From the NCBI GenBank assembly GCA_022340585.1, contig JAJDNS010000028.1, positions 1 through 64,000 of the forward strand: 64,000 bases of DNA, written 5' to 3'. A program made the translations under genes and the position numbers. This DNA is from Acidobacteriota bacterium. Lineage in GTDB: Bacteria > Acidobacteriota > Vicinamibacteria > Fen-336. Shown one piece after another: positions 16,632 through 25,509 of the stretch (within the stretch, counting starts at the first letter, position 1; every line of letters begins with the position of its first letter). The notes under the pieces were generated by a model, which ran no database searches, was not told the origin of the DNA, and saw only the letters and a program-made list of their open reading frames with translations.

Positions 16632-18295
16632 GCCTGCACCTCCGCGGCTTCTGCCGTGCCGACGGGGCAGACCCCCGCCGGGCAGCGTCTCTCCTCGATG
16701 TGGGCGAGGTACTCGTCTCGGAAGTACCGCAACGTGCTCACCACGGGATTCGGCGCGGTCTGTCCGAGGCCGCACAGGCTGGTCTCCTTCAGGAGGCCAC
16801 AGAGCTGCTCCAGCATCTCCAGGTCGCGGGATGTGCCGGTGCCCCGGGTGATCTTCTCCAGGATCCGGTGCATCTGGACGGTGCCGGCCCGGCAGGGCAC
16901 GCACTTGCCGCAGGACTCGTGACGGCAGAACTCCATGAAGAACTTGGCCACGTCGACCATGCAGGAGGTCTCGTCCATGACGATGAGACCCCCCGAGCCC
17001 ATGATGGAGCCGACGCTACCCAGCGACTCGTAGTCCACGGCAAGGTCGAGGTGCTCCGCGGGAATGCAGCCTCCGGAGGGACCGCCGGTCTGGGCGGCCT
17101 TGAAGGCGTGGCCGTCGGGGATCCCGCCCCCGATGTCGAAGATGATCTCCCTCAGGGTGAGCCCCATGGGGACCTCGATGAGGCCGGTTCGCTCGATCTT
17201 GCCGGCCAGGGCGAAGACCTTCGTGCCCTTGCTCTTCTCGGTCCCGATCGAGGCGTACCACGCGCCACCGTGGTGGACGATGGCGGAGACGTTGGCGTAG
17301 GTCTCGACGTTGTTGATGAGGGTGGGCTCGTCCCACAAGCCCATGACCGCCGGGTAGGGAGGCCGGGGGCGCGGGGTCCCACGGCGCCCCTCGACGGAGG
17401 CGATGAGCGCGGTCTCCTCTCCGCACACGAATGCCCCGGCTCCGATCCGGAGATCCACCCGGAAGTTGAAGCCGGTGTCGAGGATGCGTGTACCCAGAAA
17501 CTCCAGGCGCTCGGCCTGCTTGATGGCTTTCTTCAGCCTCTCGATGGCCAGGGGGTACTCGCCGCGGACGTAGATGTAGCCCTGCTCGGCCCCCACCGCA
17601 TAGGCGGCGATGGCCATCCCCTCCAGCACCCGGTGGGGGTCGCCCTCGAGGACGCTGCGGTCCATGAAGGCCCCCGGGTCGCCCTCGTCCGCATTGCAGA
17701 CCACGAACTTGCGCTGCCCCTTGGCCTTGAAGACCGTGCTCCACTTGAGGCCGGTGGGATAGCCACCACCCCCTCGACCGCGGAGACCACTCACGGTGAT
17801 CTCGTGGATCACGTCGGCCGGGGTCATCTCGGTGATGGCCTTGTAGAGCGACTCGTAGGCGCCGGCGGCCACGCAGCTCTCCACGCGCTCGGGATCGATC
17901 CGGCCCGACCCCTCCAGAACGATGGGCCGCTGCTTCTCGAAGAACGCGCCGACGCCCGTGGCCAGAAGGTCCCCTGCCGGCGTGCCTTTCGCCACGTGCT
18001 CATTGACGATGCGTCGGGCCCCGGCCTCGTCGACGTGGTGGTAGAGGTGGGTCCCGGCGTCGTCGGAGACCTGGAGCAGGGGACCGGCGTGGCACAGGCC
18101 CAGGCAGCCCGTGCCGAAGACCTCGACGTCGTCGCCGAGGCTCGCCTCCGTGACCGCGGCGTCCATGGCTTTCCGCGTGACGTCGCCTCCGGAGGACTGG
18201 CAGCTCGCCGCCGAGCACACCGCCACGCGGCACCGCTTCCCGGCCCGGGCCTTCCTCTCCTTCTCCTGGATCTCTCGGAGCTCCTCGATGCTCAT
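16628..18295 (-). CDS. hoxF: NADH:FMN diaphorase subunit HoxF
   Basis: The 555-residue protein joins an N-terminal thioredoxin-like [2Fe-2S] domain ([11 protein letters not shown] and [11 protein letters not shown]) to a NuoF-like core with the NADH/FMN loop [16 protein letters not shown], the [14 protein letters not shown] strand and a C-terminal [4Fe-4S] motif ([13 protein letters not shown]). It oxidises or reduces NAD(H) and exchanges electrons with HoxU. The ATG at 18295 overlaps the hoxE stop by 4 nt and begins at a helix typical of HoxF ([13 protein letters not shown]). The frame is open further upstream, but that part lies inside hoxE. Confidence 0.95.
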   Translation of the reverse strand: MSIEELREIQEKERKARAGKRCRVAVCSAASCQSSGGDVTRKAMDAAVTEASLGDDVEVFGTGCLGLCHAGPLLQVSDDAGTHLYHHVDEAGARRIVNEHVAKGTPAGDLLATGVGAFFEKQRPIVLEGSGRIDPERVESCVAAGAYESLYKAITEMTPADVIHEITVSGLRGRGGGGYPTGLKWSTVFKAKGQRKFVVCNADEGDPGAFMDRSVLEGDPHRVLEGMAIAAYAVGAEQGYIYVRGEYPLAIERLKKAIKQAERLEFLGTRILDTGFNFRVDLRIGAGAFVCGEETALIASVEGRRGTPRPRPPYPAVMGLWDEPTLINNVETYANVSAIVHHGGAWYASIGTEKSKGTKVFALAGKIERTGLIEVPMGLTLREIIFDIGGGIPDGHAFKAAQTGGPSGGCIPAEHLDLAVDYESLGSVGSIMGSGGLIVMDETSCMVDVAKFFMEFCRHESCGKCVPCRAGTVQMHRILEKITRGTGTSRDLEMLEQLCGLLKETSLCGLGQTAPNPVVSTLRYFRDEYLAHIEERRCPAGVCPVGTAEAAEVQA

Positions 18296-18816
18296 GGCTT
18301 CGTCTCCGCGGGGGACGCCGCACGGGTGATCTGCCGGACGCGTTCCAGGGTCGCCTCGGGAGTGAGCCTGCCCTCCAGGGTCTCGTCGACCACCACCGCC
18401 GGCGCCAGCCCACAGGCCCCGACGCACCGTGCGGTGACCAGCGAGAGCCTCTGGTCCGACGTGGTCTCGCCGGCCCGGATACCGTGCTCTCTCTCGAGCG
18501 CGGCCAGGATGGCCCCCGCGCCCTTGACGTAGCAGGCGGTGCCCATGCAGACCGTGCACGTGTGCTCCCCCGCCGGCCTCATCTTGAAGAAGTTGTAGAA
18601 GGTGGCCACGCCGTAGACGCGGGAGGGCGGGGCCCGCAGGGCGCGAGCGATGTAGATCAGGACGTCGCTGTCGAGGAACCCGAACAGCTCCTGCGCCGCA
18701 TGCAGGAGCTCGATCAGGGCGTCCTGGCGGAACTGGTGGCGCTTGATGGCGACGTCGAGCAGCTTGAAGCGCTTGTCGCCGCTGGGATGGGGGGGTGTCT
18801 CGGGCGCGCGGTTCAT
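18292..18816 (-). CDS. hoxE: Diaphorase subunit HoxE (NuoE-like)
   Basis: The 174-residue protein has the NuoE fold: an N-terminal helical part ([16 protein letters not shown]) and a thioredoxin-like [2Fe-2S] domain with CTVCMGTAC and CVGACGLAP. Presence of HoxE makes the complex a pentameric HoxEFUYH enzyme, the form found in cyanobacteria and several soil bacteria, which can also exchange electrons with ferredoxin or flavodoxin. It overlaps hoxF by 4 nt and starts 4 nt inside the end of the preceding endopeptidase gene, so the group 3b and 3d blocks are translationally linked at this point. Confidence 0.93.
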   Translation of the reverse strand: MNRAPETPPHPSGDKRFKLLDVAIKRHQFRQDALIELLHAAQELFGFLDSDVLIYIARALRAPPSRVYGVATFYNFFKMRPAGEHTCTVCMGTACYVKGAGAILAALEREHGIRAGETTSDQRLSLVTARCVGACGLAPAVVVDETLEGRLTPEATLERVRQITRAASPAETKP

Positions 18817-19295
18817 GTCTCTCCCTGCCGGGGGCCAGGTGATGCCGTCCCCGGAGGGGACAGATGCACGAGGAGTGCCACGACCGCATCCACGGCACGA
18901 TTGACCGCCGGCGTCAGGCCCCCGCCGACCCGGAAATCGCGGCCCTCGATGGCGTAGATGACGAGGTCTGATGGCAGGCGGTGGAGGGCACGCGCGAGAC
19001 CGACCGCGGCCCCGACGCCAAACGAGTGCGTCGACACGGTCTGAAGCGTTGCCAGACTCTCGGCGTCACCGGGGTCGACGACGTGGATGCTGCCGGGACG
19101 ACCCCGGCCGCGGCACGCGTCGACGAGGACGACGTGATCGACCCCGTCCCAGGACGTCAGCAGCCGGAGGGCCTCGCCGTCACTCTCTCGAACCTCCAGG
19201 CCGCAAGGTTTGCGTGTCCTCAGGCGCCGGGCCACGGCCCGGCCCGCTCCGTCGTCACCTCGCTCGGGGTTGCCGACCCCGATGACCCGGATCAT
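18813..19295 (-). CDS. [NiFe]-hydrogenase maturation endopeptidase for the group 3b enzyme
   Basis: The 160-residue protein begins [20 protein letters not shown] and has the VLVDACRG strand and the VSTHSFGVG segment of the HybD/HycI family. It overlaps the stop of the group 3b large subunit by 4 nt (ATGA) and the start of hoxE by 4 nt. Position argues that it trims the 9-residue tail of that large subunit. It is clearly different in sequence from the second endopeptidase at the end of the operon, so each hydrogenase seems to have its own protease. Confidence 0.88.
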   Translation of the reverse strand: MIRVIGVGNPERGDDGAGRAVARRLRTRKPCGLEVRESDGEALRLLTSWDGVDHVVLVDACRGRGRPGSIHVVDPGDAESLATLQTVSTHSFGVGAAVGLARALHRLPSDLVIYAIEGRDFRVGGGLTPAVNRAVDAVVALLVHLSPPGTASPGPRQGET

Positions 19296-20596
19296 TCCCG
19301 GAGCAACTCGAGACGGAGGAAGTGGGTCGCACACGAGATGCAGGGATCGTAGTTGCGGATGGCCTGCTCGCAGCGCCAGGTGAGATCCTCCTTCGGGAGC
19401 TCGAGGTTCAAGGGTACGAAGTGCCAGAGATCGTTCTCCATGACCTTCTGGTTCTGCGCGGTGGGGGGGACGATCCTGGCCTCCTGAACGAGGCCCGCGT
19501 CGTCGATGACATAGCGATGATAGAGCAGCCCGCGCGGGGCCTCGGAGGCCCCATGACCCACACCGGCGCGCGGCTCGACGCTCAGGGCCGCCTCCCCGGG
19601 CGGATCGTAGTCCCGGATGAGGCGCAGCGCCTCGTGGCAGGCGAACACCAGCTCCACGGCCCGGACGACGATGCTCCGGAAGGGGTTCCGGCACACGGGT
19701 TCCAGGCCGGCCTCGGTGGCCGCCTCCCGGGCGACGGGGGGCAGGAGGTCGAAGTTCAGGTTGTACCGGGCGAGGGGGCCGACGAGGTAGGCACCGTGAC
19801 CCCGGCGCACGGAGTGCAGCGCGGTCGAGTGGGGCACGTGTTCCTCCACGAAGTGGTCCTCGAACTCTTCCACGGGGATGTCCAGGCCGTTGCTCGAGAC
19901 CACGCGTCCCGAGGTGAGAGGGTACTCGTCGGGGTCGTGGAGAGACACGAACTCGTAGCCCTGCTCGAAGTCGGGGAACTCCAGCCTGGACACGAACCGG
20001 ACCGTGGCCAGCGAGAGCTCGAGGGCCCGCTCGAGCCTGGAGGTCAACGGCTCCAGCTCGCGACGCGTGGGGACACGATAGAAGCCGCCAACCCTGGTGT
20101 TGATGGGGTGGATCTCGCGCCCTCCGAGCACCGAGACGAGGTCGTTGCCGATCTTCTTCAGCTCGAGGGCGTCCTGCACGACCTGGGGATGATCGGCGGC
20201 CATGTCGATGGCGCTCGCGTAGCCCAGGAAGTCGGGGGCGTGGAGCATGTAGACGTGCAGGGCGTGCGACTCGATCCACTCTCCGCAGTAGAGGAGGCGT
20301 CGTAGCGCCCGATGCTGTCCGACGACGGGCACCCCGCAGACGGCCTCCATGGCGCTCACCGAGCTCATCTGGTACGCCACCGGGCATATCCCGCAGATGC
20401 GCGCCGTGATGTCAGGGACCTCGCGGAAGTCGCGTCCCCTCAGGAAGGCCTCGAACAGGCGGGGAGGCTCGTAGATCCGGAGCATGACCTCGGCCACCCG
20501 ACTCCCCTTGAGGCGGACGGTCAGGCCTCCCTCGCCCTCGACGCGGGCCAGGGCGTCGACGACGATGCTCCGACTACTCCTCTTGCTCATGAGCAT
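19292..20596 (-). CDS. hydA: Group 3b hydrogenase (sulfhydrogenase) large subunit alpha
   Basis: The 434-residue protein has the L1 motif RICGICP near residue 66 and the L2 motif DPCISCATH near the end, followed by only nine residues (FLRLELLRE) that should be cleaved on maturation. The [17 protein letters not shown] opening and the short C-terminal tail match cytoplasmic NADP-linked group 3b enzymes, whose alpha subunit also fits the beta-gamma-delta set encoded upstream. These enzymes oxidise H2 or evolve it from NADPH, and in some archaea reduce sulfur to H2S. ATG 20596 or ATG 20590 could be the start; both overlap the delta subunit stop. Confidence 0.93.
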   Translation of the reverse strand: MLMSKRSSRSIVVDALARVEGEGGLTVRLKGSRVAEVMLRIYEPPRLFEAFLRGRDFREVPDITARICGICPVAYQMSSVSAMEAVCGVPVVGQHRALRRLLYCGEWIESHALHVYMLHAPDFLGYASAIDMAADHPQVVQDALELKKIGNDLVSVLGGREIHPINTRVGGFYRVPTRRELEPLTSRLERALELSLATVRFVSRLEFPDFEQGYEFVSLHDPDEYPLTSGRVVSSNGLDIPVEEFEDHFVEEHVPHSTALHSVRRGHGAYLVGPLARYNLNFDLLPPVAREAATEAGLEPVCRNPFRSIVVRAVELVFACHEALRLIRDYDPPGEAALSVEPRAGVGHGASEAPRGLLYHRYVIDDAGLVQEARIVPPTAQNQKVMENDLWHFVPLNLELPKEDLTWRCEQAIRNYDPCISCATHFLRLELLRE

Positions 20597-21359
20597 CGCT
20601 CGTCATCCGGAACCCGGCGGCCGCCGCGTTGTAGGAGCGCAGCGCCCGGGTGATCTCGGAACGCGTCGCCCCCAGCGACTCCCAGCTCGCGCCGAGGGCG
20701 GCGGTGTTGGGCGACTCCATGGGGCCGAAGCACCCGTAGCAGCCGCGGTTGTAGGACGGGCAGAGCGCCCCGCACCCGGCCTGGGTCACCGGTCCCAGGC
20801 AGGGCGTTCCGTGGGCGACCATGACGCAGACGGTGCCCCGACGCTTGCACTCGAGGCAGACCGCGTGGGTCGCGATGTTGGGGCGACGCCCGGTCAGGAA
20901 CGCGCCGAGGAGCTCCAGGAGCTGGGCCTTGGAGATGGGGCAGCCCCTAAGCTCGAGGTCCACCCGCACGTGCTGCGCGATGGGCGTGGAGGTCTCGAGG
21001 GTCGCGATGTACTCCGGCGTCGCGTAGACGTAGGAAACGAGCTCGCTCGCTCTCGCGAAGTTCCGTAGCCCCTGGATTCCGCCCGCGGTCGCGCAGGCCC
21101 CAATGGCCACCAGCGTTCGGGAGGCCTTGCGGATCCGCTGGATCCTCTCTGCGTCCTCGGGAGTCGTGATGGAGCCCTCCACGAGGGTCAGGTCGTAGGG
21201 GCCTCTCGCCGTCGCCCGCGAGGCCTCCAGGAAGTGCGCGATCTCCACCCGCTCCGCCACCGCCAGCAGCTCGTCTTCGCAGTCGAGGAGCGAGAGCTGG
21301 CACCCGTCGCATGAGGCGAACTTGAACACCGCGAGCCGAGGCTTTCGAGGCGCGGGCAC
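20574..21359 (-). CDS. hydD: Group 3b hydrogenase small subunit delta
   Basis: The 261-residue small subunit has the proximal-cluster Cys in [21 protein letters not shown] and [10 protein letters not shown]. Its C-terminal part is rich in Cys ([36 protein letters not shown]) and should hold two more [4Fe-4S] clusters, as in sulfhydrogenase delta subunits and unlike the shorter HoxY in the same operon. It relays electrons from the alpha subunit to the gamma/beta modules. GTG start one base after the gamma gene stop; the stop lies inside the alpha gene. Confidence 0.93.
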   Translation of the reverse strand: MPAPRKPRLAVFKFASCDGCQLSLLDCEDELLAVAERVEIAHFLEASRATARGPYDLTLVEGSITTPEDAERIQRIRKASRTLVAIGACATAGGIQGLRNFARASELVSYVYATPEYIATLETSTPIAQHVRVDLELRGCPISKAQLLELLGAFLTGRRPNIATHAVCLECKRRGTVCVMVAHGTPCLGPVTQAGCGALCPSYNRGCYGCFGPMESPNTAALGASWESLGATRSEITRALRSYNAAAAGFRMTSDAHEQEE

Positions 21360-21360
21360 G

Positions 21361-22227
21361 TCAGACCTCCCGCAAACCGAAGAAAGGACGCAGGCGGTCG
21401 TGGGCGAACACCGGTCCGTCCCGGCAAACGAAGAAGGGGCCGAGCTGGCAGTGGCCGCAGAGCCCGACCCCGCACTTCATGTTCCGCTCGACGGAGACGA
21501 AGATCCGTTCCGTCGCCACGCCACGCCTCTCCAGGGCCACCGCGGCGAAGCGGATCATCACCTCTGGCCCGCAGATCATGGCCATGGCGCTCATGGGATC
21601 GAAGGGCGCTCTCTGAATGAGCTTCGTCACGACGCCCACGCCCCCCTGCCACTCCACCGTGGCCCGGTCGACCGTCACCTCGACTTCGATGTCGAAGCGG
21701 CCCCGCCACTCGCGCAGCTCCCGGGCGTAGAGGATGTCGCGTGGAGTCCGGGCTCCGTACAGAAGGACCACGCGTCCGTACAGGGCTCGGTGCAGAAGGA
21801 TGTGATAGAGGGCGGGCCGCAGAGGAGCGAGGCCTATGCCGCCGGCGACCAGGATCACGTCCTGCCCGTGAGCCTGCTCCACCGGCCAGGAGGTCCCGAA
21901 GGGCCCGCGCACGCCGACCCAGTCACCCTTCTGGAGCTTCTGGAGGGCTCGGGTGGTGGCACCGACGGCCCGGATGGTGTGGACGAGGAGCTCGGGGCGG
22001 GCGGGGTCGCCGCTGATCGAGATGGGCACCTCGCCGACGCCGAACACGTAGACCATGTTGAACTGGCCGGGAGTGAAGGGCCGCGACCGGGCACCCGACA
22101 CCGGGACCAGGGTCAGGGTGAATGTGTCTCCCGTCTCCCGCTTCACCTGGCGCACCTCGAAGGGCTCCGGGCGCATGGGGTCCACGAGCGTTGCCGCTGC
22201 CTCCGGGGCGCTATTCGCTCTCGTCAT
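21361..22227 (-). CDS. hydG: Group 3b hydrogenase FAD/NAD(P)-binding subunit gamma
   Basis: The 288-residue protein is a ferredoxin-NADP reductase type module: FAD domain ([20 protein letters not shown]), the NAD(P) segment ([17 protein letters not shown] and [13 protein letters not shown]), and a C-terminal [2Fe-2S] motif ([22 protein letters not shown]). It exchanges hydride with NAD(P)H and electrons with the delta and beta subunits. The ATG at 22227 overlaps the stop of the cyclic-nucleotide-binding protein by 17 nt. The same architecture occurs in dihydroorotate dehydrogenase electron-transfer subunits, but the operon settles the assignment. Confidence 0.92.
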   Translation of the reverse strand: MTRANSAPEAAATLVDPMRPEPFEVRQVKRETGDTFTLTLVPVSGARSRPFTPGQFNMVYVFGVGEVPISISGDPARPELLVHTIRAVGATTRALQKLQKGDWVGVRGPFGTSWPVEQAHGQDVILVAGGIGLAPLRPALYHILLHRALYGRVVLLYGARTPRDILYARELREWRGRFDIEVEVTVDRATVEWQGGVGVVTKLIQRAPFDPMSAMAMICGPEVMIRFAAVALERRGVATERIFVSVERNMKCGVGLCGHCQLGPFFVCRDGPVFAHDRLRPFFGLREV

Positions 22228-22690
22228 GACGGTACAGGTCCAGGAGCTGCATCCGTGTCGCCTCGAGACGATCCACGACGATCTGGTTGAACCGGCGCAT
22301 GAACTGGTAGCCGAGGTCGGTGTTCTTCTCGCACTTCCCCCGGAGGCAGGCTCCATCCAGGGCCAGGGCCCGCACGTGAGTGAGAGCGCGGGCGTCGAAA
22401 TGGGTCCGGTACGGTGGGAAGAGCCAGGACCAGCCCAGGACGTCTCCCCCCGCGATGCTCTCTATGGTCATGGCGCCTTTGCCGGGCACGAACACCTCCA
22501 CCACGACCTTGCCCTCGCGGACAACGAAGAACTGGTTCGCCTCGTCTCCCTCCCGGAACACGAACTCGCCGGGAGCGAAGGTCACATTGGCGGCGCAGCC
22601 CACGACGGTTTCCAGGTGCTCGGGGCGCAGGTCCCTGAAGAAGGGGTGCTCCGCGAGGACCTTCTCGAAGGTGTGAATGGTCACGATCAC
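22211..22690 (-). CDS. Stand-alone cyclic-nucleotide-binding-domain protein in the hydrogenase operon
   Basis: The 159-residue protein is essentially one Crp-type cNMP-binding beta-roll: [54 protein letters not shown], then [20 protein letters not shown] where the phosphate-binding cassette would be (usually GE-A----RSA). A C-terminal helix follows ([19 protein letters not shown]), but there is no HTH DNA-binding domain. GTG start overlaps the stop of the beta subunit (GTGA). It probably acts as a ligand-sensing or structural partner of the hydrogenase rather than as a transcription factor. The cassette lacks the canonical Arg-Ser pair, so the ligand may not be cAMP. Confidence 0.85.
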   Translation of the reverse strand: MIVTIHTFEKVLAEHPFFRDLRPEHLETVVGCAANVTFAPGEFVFREGDEANQFFVVREGKVVVEVFVPGKGAMTIESIAGGDVLGWSWLFPPYRTHFDARALTHVRALALDGACLRGKCEKNTDLGYQFMRRFNQIVVDRLEATRMQLLDLYRHDESE

Positions 22691-23814
22691 CCCCCCTGCC
22701 CGTGGTCGCGGAGGACCGCTGCCGCCTCCGCGCTGATGTCGATTCCGGCCGGGCACCAGGTGATGCAGCGCCCGCAACCCACGCAGCCGGAGACGCCGAA
22801 CTGGTCGTGCCAGGTCGCCAGCTTGTGGGTGATCCACTGGCGATAGCGAGCGCCGGCCGAGGTCCGGACGGCCCCCCCGTGGACATAGGAGAACTCGATG
22901 CTGAAGCAGGAATCCCAGATGCGGCGCCTCTCGGTGAGCGTGCCTCCGAGGTCTCCGGTGTCTTCCATCGTGGCGCAGAAGCAGGTGGGGCAGACCATGG
23001 TGCAGTTGCCGCAGGTCAGGCACCGCTCCGCCACCTCGTTCCAGTGCGGGTCCTCGTACGACCGGTCCAGGCGCTCCTTGAGTCCCTCGGTTTGGAGGTG
23101 CCGACCCATGCGGCTCTCTGCCTCTCGCAGCAGCGCTGCGGCCGAGTCCAGATCGGCCGGCTCGGCGCTCCGGTGGGGCACGGACTCGGCGACGGCCGCC
23201 CCCTCCTCGCTCCCGACCTCGACGAGGAACTCATGGCGATCGTCGCCGGCCAGCTCCGTCAAGGCCAGGTCGAAGCCCGGGCCGGTGCGCGGTCCTGTGC
23301 CCATCGAGGCACAGAAGCAGGTGCCGGACGGGGAGCCGCAGTTCACCACGACCAGGAAGGCACCCTCTCGCCGCGATCGATAGCTGGAGTCGATCCCGGC
23401 GCACGCCTGGTAGACCCGATCCTTGATTAGGAGGGCGGCCAGATCGCAGGGACGCAGACCGAAGAAGGCGTAGCGCCGAGGGCGCTCCGGGGAGGCCAGG
23501 TCCTCGAACCCGCCGTCCACTCGCCGACCCCGCCAGCGCACCTGCGAGGGAGGCTCGAGGAACCTCTTCCAGGAATTCGGGCCCACGGCGTACCCGAAAA
23601 GGGCCTGGTCGTCGCGGCGGCGGAGGCGGTACCGCCCCGCGTCCTGCTCGTCCGTCCAGCCTGCTGGGAGGTCGGAGAGGGAGTGAAGCTCCCCGCAGGC
23701 GACGGCGCCGTCCCTCAGGACGGGCCCAATCGTTTCGTAGCCGCGTTCGCGCAGAGCCCCCAGCAGGGTCTCGAGCTCGCGGCTCTGGACGACGACGGTG
23801 TCTCCCGACTGCAT
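22687..23814 (-). CDS. hydB: Group 3b hydrogenase iron-sulfur subunit beta
   Basis: The 375-residue protein has the beta-subunit layout: an N-terminal domain ([20 protein letters not shown]), the [20 protein letters not shown] block, [18 protein letters not shown], and two C-terminal [4Fe-4S] motifs ([16 protein letters not shown] and [16 protein letters not shown]). It belongs to the AsrA/HydB family that couples a cluster relay to the FAD subunit gamma, and in sulfhydrogenases it is linked to sulfur reduction. The ATG at 23814 is preferred as homologues start near the LETLL helix; the frame runs on upstream into a decarboxylase remnant. It is the first gene of the 12-gene leftward run. Confidence 0.9.
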   Translation of the reverse strand: MQSGDTVVVQSRELETLLGALRERGYETIGPVLRDGAVACGELHSLSDLPAGWTDEQDAGRYRLRRRDDQALFGYAVGPNSWKRFLEPPSQVRWRGRRVDGGFEDLASPERPRRYAFFGLRPCDLAALLIKDRVYQACAGIDSSYRSRREGAFLVVVNCGSPSGTCFCASMGTGPRTGPGFDLALTELAGDDRHEFLVEVGSEEGAAVAESVPHRSAEPADLDSAAALLREAESRMGRHLQTEGLKERLDRSYEDPHWNEVAERCLTCGNCTMVCPTCFCATMEDTGDLGGTLTERRRIWDSCFSIEFSYVHGGAVRTSAGARYRQWITHKLATWHDQFGVSGCVGCGRCITWCPAGIDISAEAAAVLRDHGQGG

Positions 23815-24219
23815 GACCTCCGGCTCCCCGTCCAAATACCTAACGATGCAAACGGCCGGCCAGCCGCGGCGAGGGTCAAACCGACCGACTGGGACGATCT
23901 GGGGGGCCGCACGGGCCCGTTTTTCGCGTCTTCCAGGAATCGCGCAAAAGTCGCGGGGCTCTGCGGCCTCGCCTCCGCGTCGTCGCGCCGCCACCTCCTC
24001 GGCCAGCAGCTCCCAGGCACGCCGGACGTGGCACTGCTCGGTGCGGATGTTCCCGACCGCGAGCCGGAGGGCGGCTCTTCCAAGGAGCCTGGTCGGAGAG
24101 AAGAAGACCTCACCCGTGGTGTGGGCTGCCTCGCCACCTCCTCGTCCACCCGCTCCGGGACGCCTACCACGCTCGTGTCACGAAGAAGCTGAGCTTCCGG
24201 GCGGAGCGCATCGTCCGCG
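23815..24219. other. 405-bp spacer upstream of the hydrogenase operon, made of gene remnants
   Basis: No intact gene lies between hydB and cysC. The spacer holds a minus-strand decarboxylase C-terminal remnant and part of a plus-strand orphan reading, both listed separately. The promoter of the hydrogenase operon must lie here if it is not co-transcribed with cysC. An AT-richer patch (about 23836-23848) is the only visible candidate area, and no consensus boxes are clear. Confidence 0.45.
23974..24162 (-). pseudogene. PLP-dependent decarboxylase C-terminal remnant
   Basis: A minus-strand reading from 24117 gives TGEVFFSPTRLLGRAALRLA and VGNIRTEQCHVRRAWELLAE, closely similar to the C terminus of the intact decarboxylase 2.3 kb to the right on the same strand (TGEVFLSPTKLRGRTALRLA, VGNIRTEERHVRRAWELLSE). 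A short upstream piece (VPERVDEEVARQPT) is in another frame. The catalytic body is absent. It looks like the leftover of a second, paralogous decarboxylase gene at the edge of the hydrogenase run. Confidence 0.75.
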
Positions 24220-24314
24220 TCATGAGCCAGATCGAGGGGCAGAGCCCGCTGGGCGTTCTCCGGGCCCTCCGAGAGCTGGAGGACGAGGATTCAGGGGTTC
24301 GATCGGCGGAGTGA
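24139..24314 (+). pseudogene. Orphan plus-strand C-terminal fragment of unknown protein
   Basis: A plus-strand reading gives LVHPLRDAYHARVTKKLSFR, AERIVRVMSQIEGQSPLGVL and RALRELEDEDSGVRSAE before a stop. The helical, charged pattern looks protein-like and unlike the shadow frames around it, but there is no start codon context and no upstream body. It overlaps the 3' part of cysC on the other strand, whose last 30 residues are correspondingly atypical. I do not recognise the family. Confidence 0.3.
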
Positions 24315-24936
24315 CCCAGCCGGCTGGTGACCGGAGGTAGCCCTTCCCGTCGAGGTAGGCCATCACCCGGGCGGCGCTTCGGACCTCGTCCTCCTGGTCC
24401 GTCTGCAGGACGATCTCCGGCTCTTTCGGAGACTCGTAGGGGGCCGAGATCCCCGTGAACTCGGGGATCTTCCCCGCGCGCGCCTTCGCGTAGAGCCCCC
24501 GCGGGTCGCGCGCCTCGCATGCCTCGAGGGCGCAGTCCACGAAGACCTCGATGAAGTCCCCTGGAGCGTTGATGGCCCGGTTCCGATCCCGATCGGCACT
24601 GTAGGGGGAGATGAACGCAGTGAGGGCGATGGTGCCGCTCTGAGCGAACAACTTGGCCACCTCGCCGATGCGGCGGATGTTCTCGTTGCGGTCCTCGGGG
24701 CTGAACCCGAGGTCGCTGTTCAGCCCGAAGCGGATGTTGTCGCCGTCGAGGACGCAGGAGTGCTTCCCGCGCTCGTGGAGGGCCTTGTCCACGAGCCTGG
24801 CCACCGTCGACTTGCCGGACGCGGACAGGCCCGTGAACCACACCACGGCTCCTCGCTGGCCCAGGAGGGCCTCTCTCTGCGCCCGCGTCACGGAGGCGTC
24901 CTGCTGGGTGATGTTGGTGCTCTTGGTCTGGGACAT
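24220..24936 (-). CDS. cysC: Adenylylsulfate (APS) kinase CysC
   Basis: The 238-residue protein has the Walker A loop GLSASGKST (36-44), the VLDGDNIRFGLNSDLGFSPE substrate segment, and IGEVAKLFAQSG and FISPYSADRDRNR blocks that are diagnostic for APS kinase. It phosphorylates adenylylsulfate to PAPS. Normal enzymes end soon after the AYLDGKGYL helix; here about 30 Pro/Gly-rich residues follow, reading into the remnant region. It lies 12 bp after an Rrf2-type regulator gene and upstream of the hydrogenase run on the same strand. No ATP sulfurylase is in the window, so the substrate supply must come from elsewhere. Confidence 0.92.
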   Translation of the reverse strand: MSQTKSTNITQQDASVTRAQREALLGQRGAVVWFTGLSASGKSTVARLVDKALHERGKHSCVLDGDNIRFGLNSDLGFSPEDRNENIRRIGEVAKLFAQSGTIALTAFISPYSADRDRNRAINAPGDFIEVFVDCALEACEARDPRGLYAKARAGKIPEFTGISAPYESPKEPEIVLQTDQEDEVRSAARVMAYLDGKGYLRSPAGWVTPPIEPLNPRPPALGGPGERPAGSAPRSGS

Positions 24937-24948
24937 CTCTACCTCCTC

Positions 24949-25350
24949 TCAGGTCACGTCGGCTATGGTGGTCTTCTCGAGAACCCTGGAAACGTGGTCC
25001 CGGATCCCTCGGAGAACCCTCACGATCCGCGGCGCCTTCTCGATGGGGGTCGCCTCGTAGAAGTAGTGGCTCACGGACTCGGTGGGCGCCAGCGGCCCGT
25101 CGAGAAGGCGGATGACCTCCGCCAGGCTGATGGTGTCCGCGGGCCGAGCCAGGCGGTAGCCGCCCCCCTGTCCTTTCAGGCTCTTGACGTAGTGGGCCCG
25201 CTTCAGGGGCAGCAGGATCTGCTCGAGGTACTTGGGCGGTATCCCCTGCGCCTCGGCGATGCTCTGGACGGTCATGTAGTCCCGCGTCCCCCGTCGGGCG
25301 AGTTGGACGAGGGCGAGCAGGGCGTACTCACTGCGGGCGGTCAGCTTCAT
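24949..25350 (-). CDS. Rrf2-family transcriptional regulator (cysteine-free, CymR-like)
   Basis: The 133-residue protein has the Rrf2 winged helix: MKLTARSEYALLALVQLARR, IAEAQGIPPKYLEQILLPLK and LKGQGGGYRLARP, then the dimerisation helix. It contains no Cys at all, so it cannot carry the [2Fe-2S] cluster of IscR or the [4Fe-4S] of NsrR; this resembles CymR, the cysteine-metabolism repressor that works through CysK. Its pairing with cysC (12-bp gap) and a divergent TauE/SafE exporter fits control of sulfur metabolism. Two tandem 9-bp repeats sit just upstream of its start. GGAG precedes the ATG at good distance. Confidence 0.88.
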   Translation of the reverse strand: MKLTARSEYALLALVQLARRGTRDYMTVQSIAEAQGIPPKYLEQILLPLKRAHYVKSLKGQGGGYRLARPADTISLAEVIRLLDGPLAPTESVSHYFYEATPIEKAPRIVRVLRGIRDHVSRVLEKTTIADVT

Positions 25351-25358
25351 GGCGCTCC

Positions 25359-25376
25359 CTTATACGACTTATTCGA
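25359..25376. repeat. Tandem 9-bp direct repeat, candidate Rrf2 operator
   Basis: CTTATACGA and CTTATTCGA lie back to back, 8 of 9 bases identical, starting 9 bp upstream of the Rrf2 start codon inside an AT-rich island (about 25359-25396). On the minus strand the repeat includes a TATAAG -10-like box, so a protein bound here would block the promoter. Autoregulation by the Rrf2 protein is inference from position. Confidence 0.4.
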
Positions 25377-25464
25377 TCAGGTTAATAGCATAATGGGCTG
25401 GCCTGGGGCAAGGGGTATGCTCCGGATCCTTCCGGATCCCTCCCGGTAGCCCCCCGGCGGGCGC

Positions 25465-25493
25465 GTGACGGGGCTGCCCGGCTCTCCTATACT
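25465..25493 (+). promoter_or_regulatory. Weak promoter before the TauE/SafE gene
   Basis: TATACT (25488-25493) is a good -10 element; GTGACG 17 bp upstream is a 4-of-6 match to the -35 box. Transcription would start only about 10 nt before the TTG start codon, which gives a very short leader that just includes the GGAGG at 25500-25504. Confidence 0.3.
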
Positions 25494-25509
25494 CGGCGCG
25501 GAGGTCGGC

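Noticed and set aside
16700-18532. 610-residue plus-strand open frame across hoxF
   Set aside because: Opposite strand of hoxF and hoxE, no recognisable motif, no ribosome binding site.
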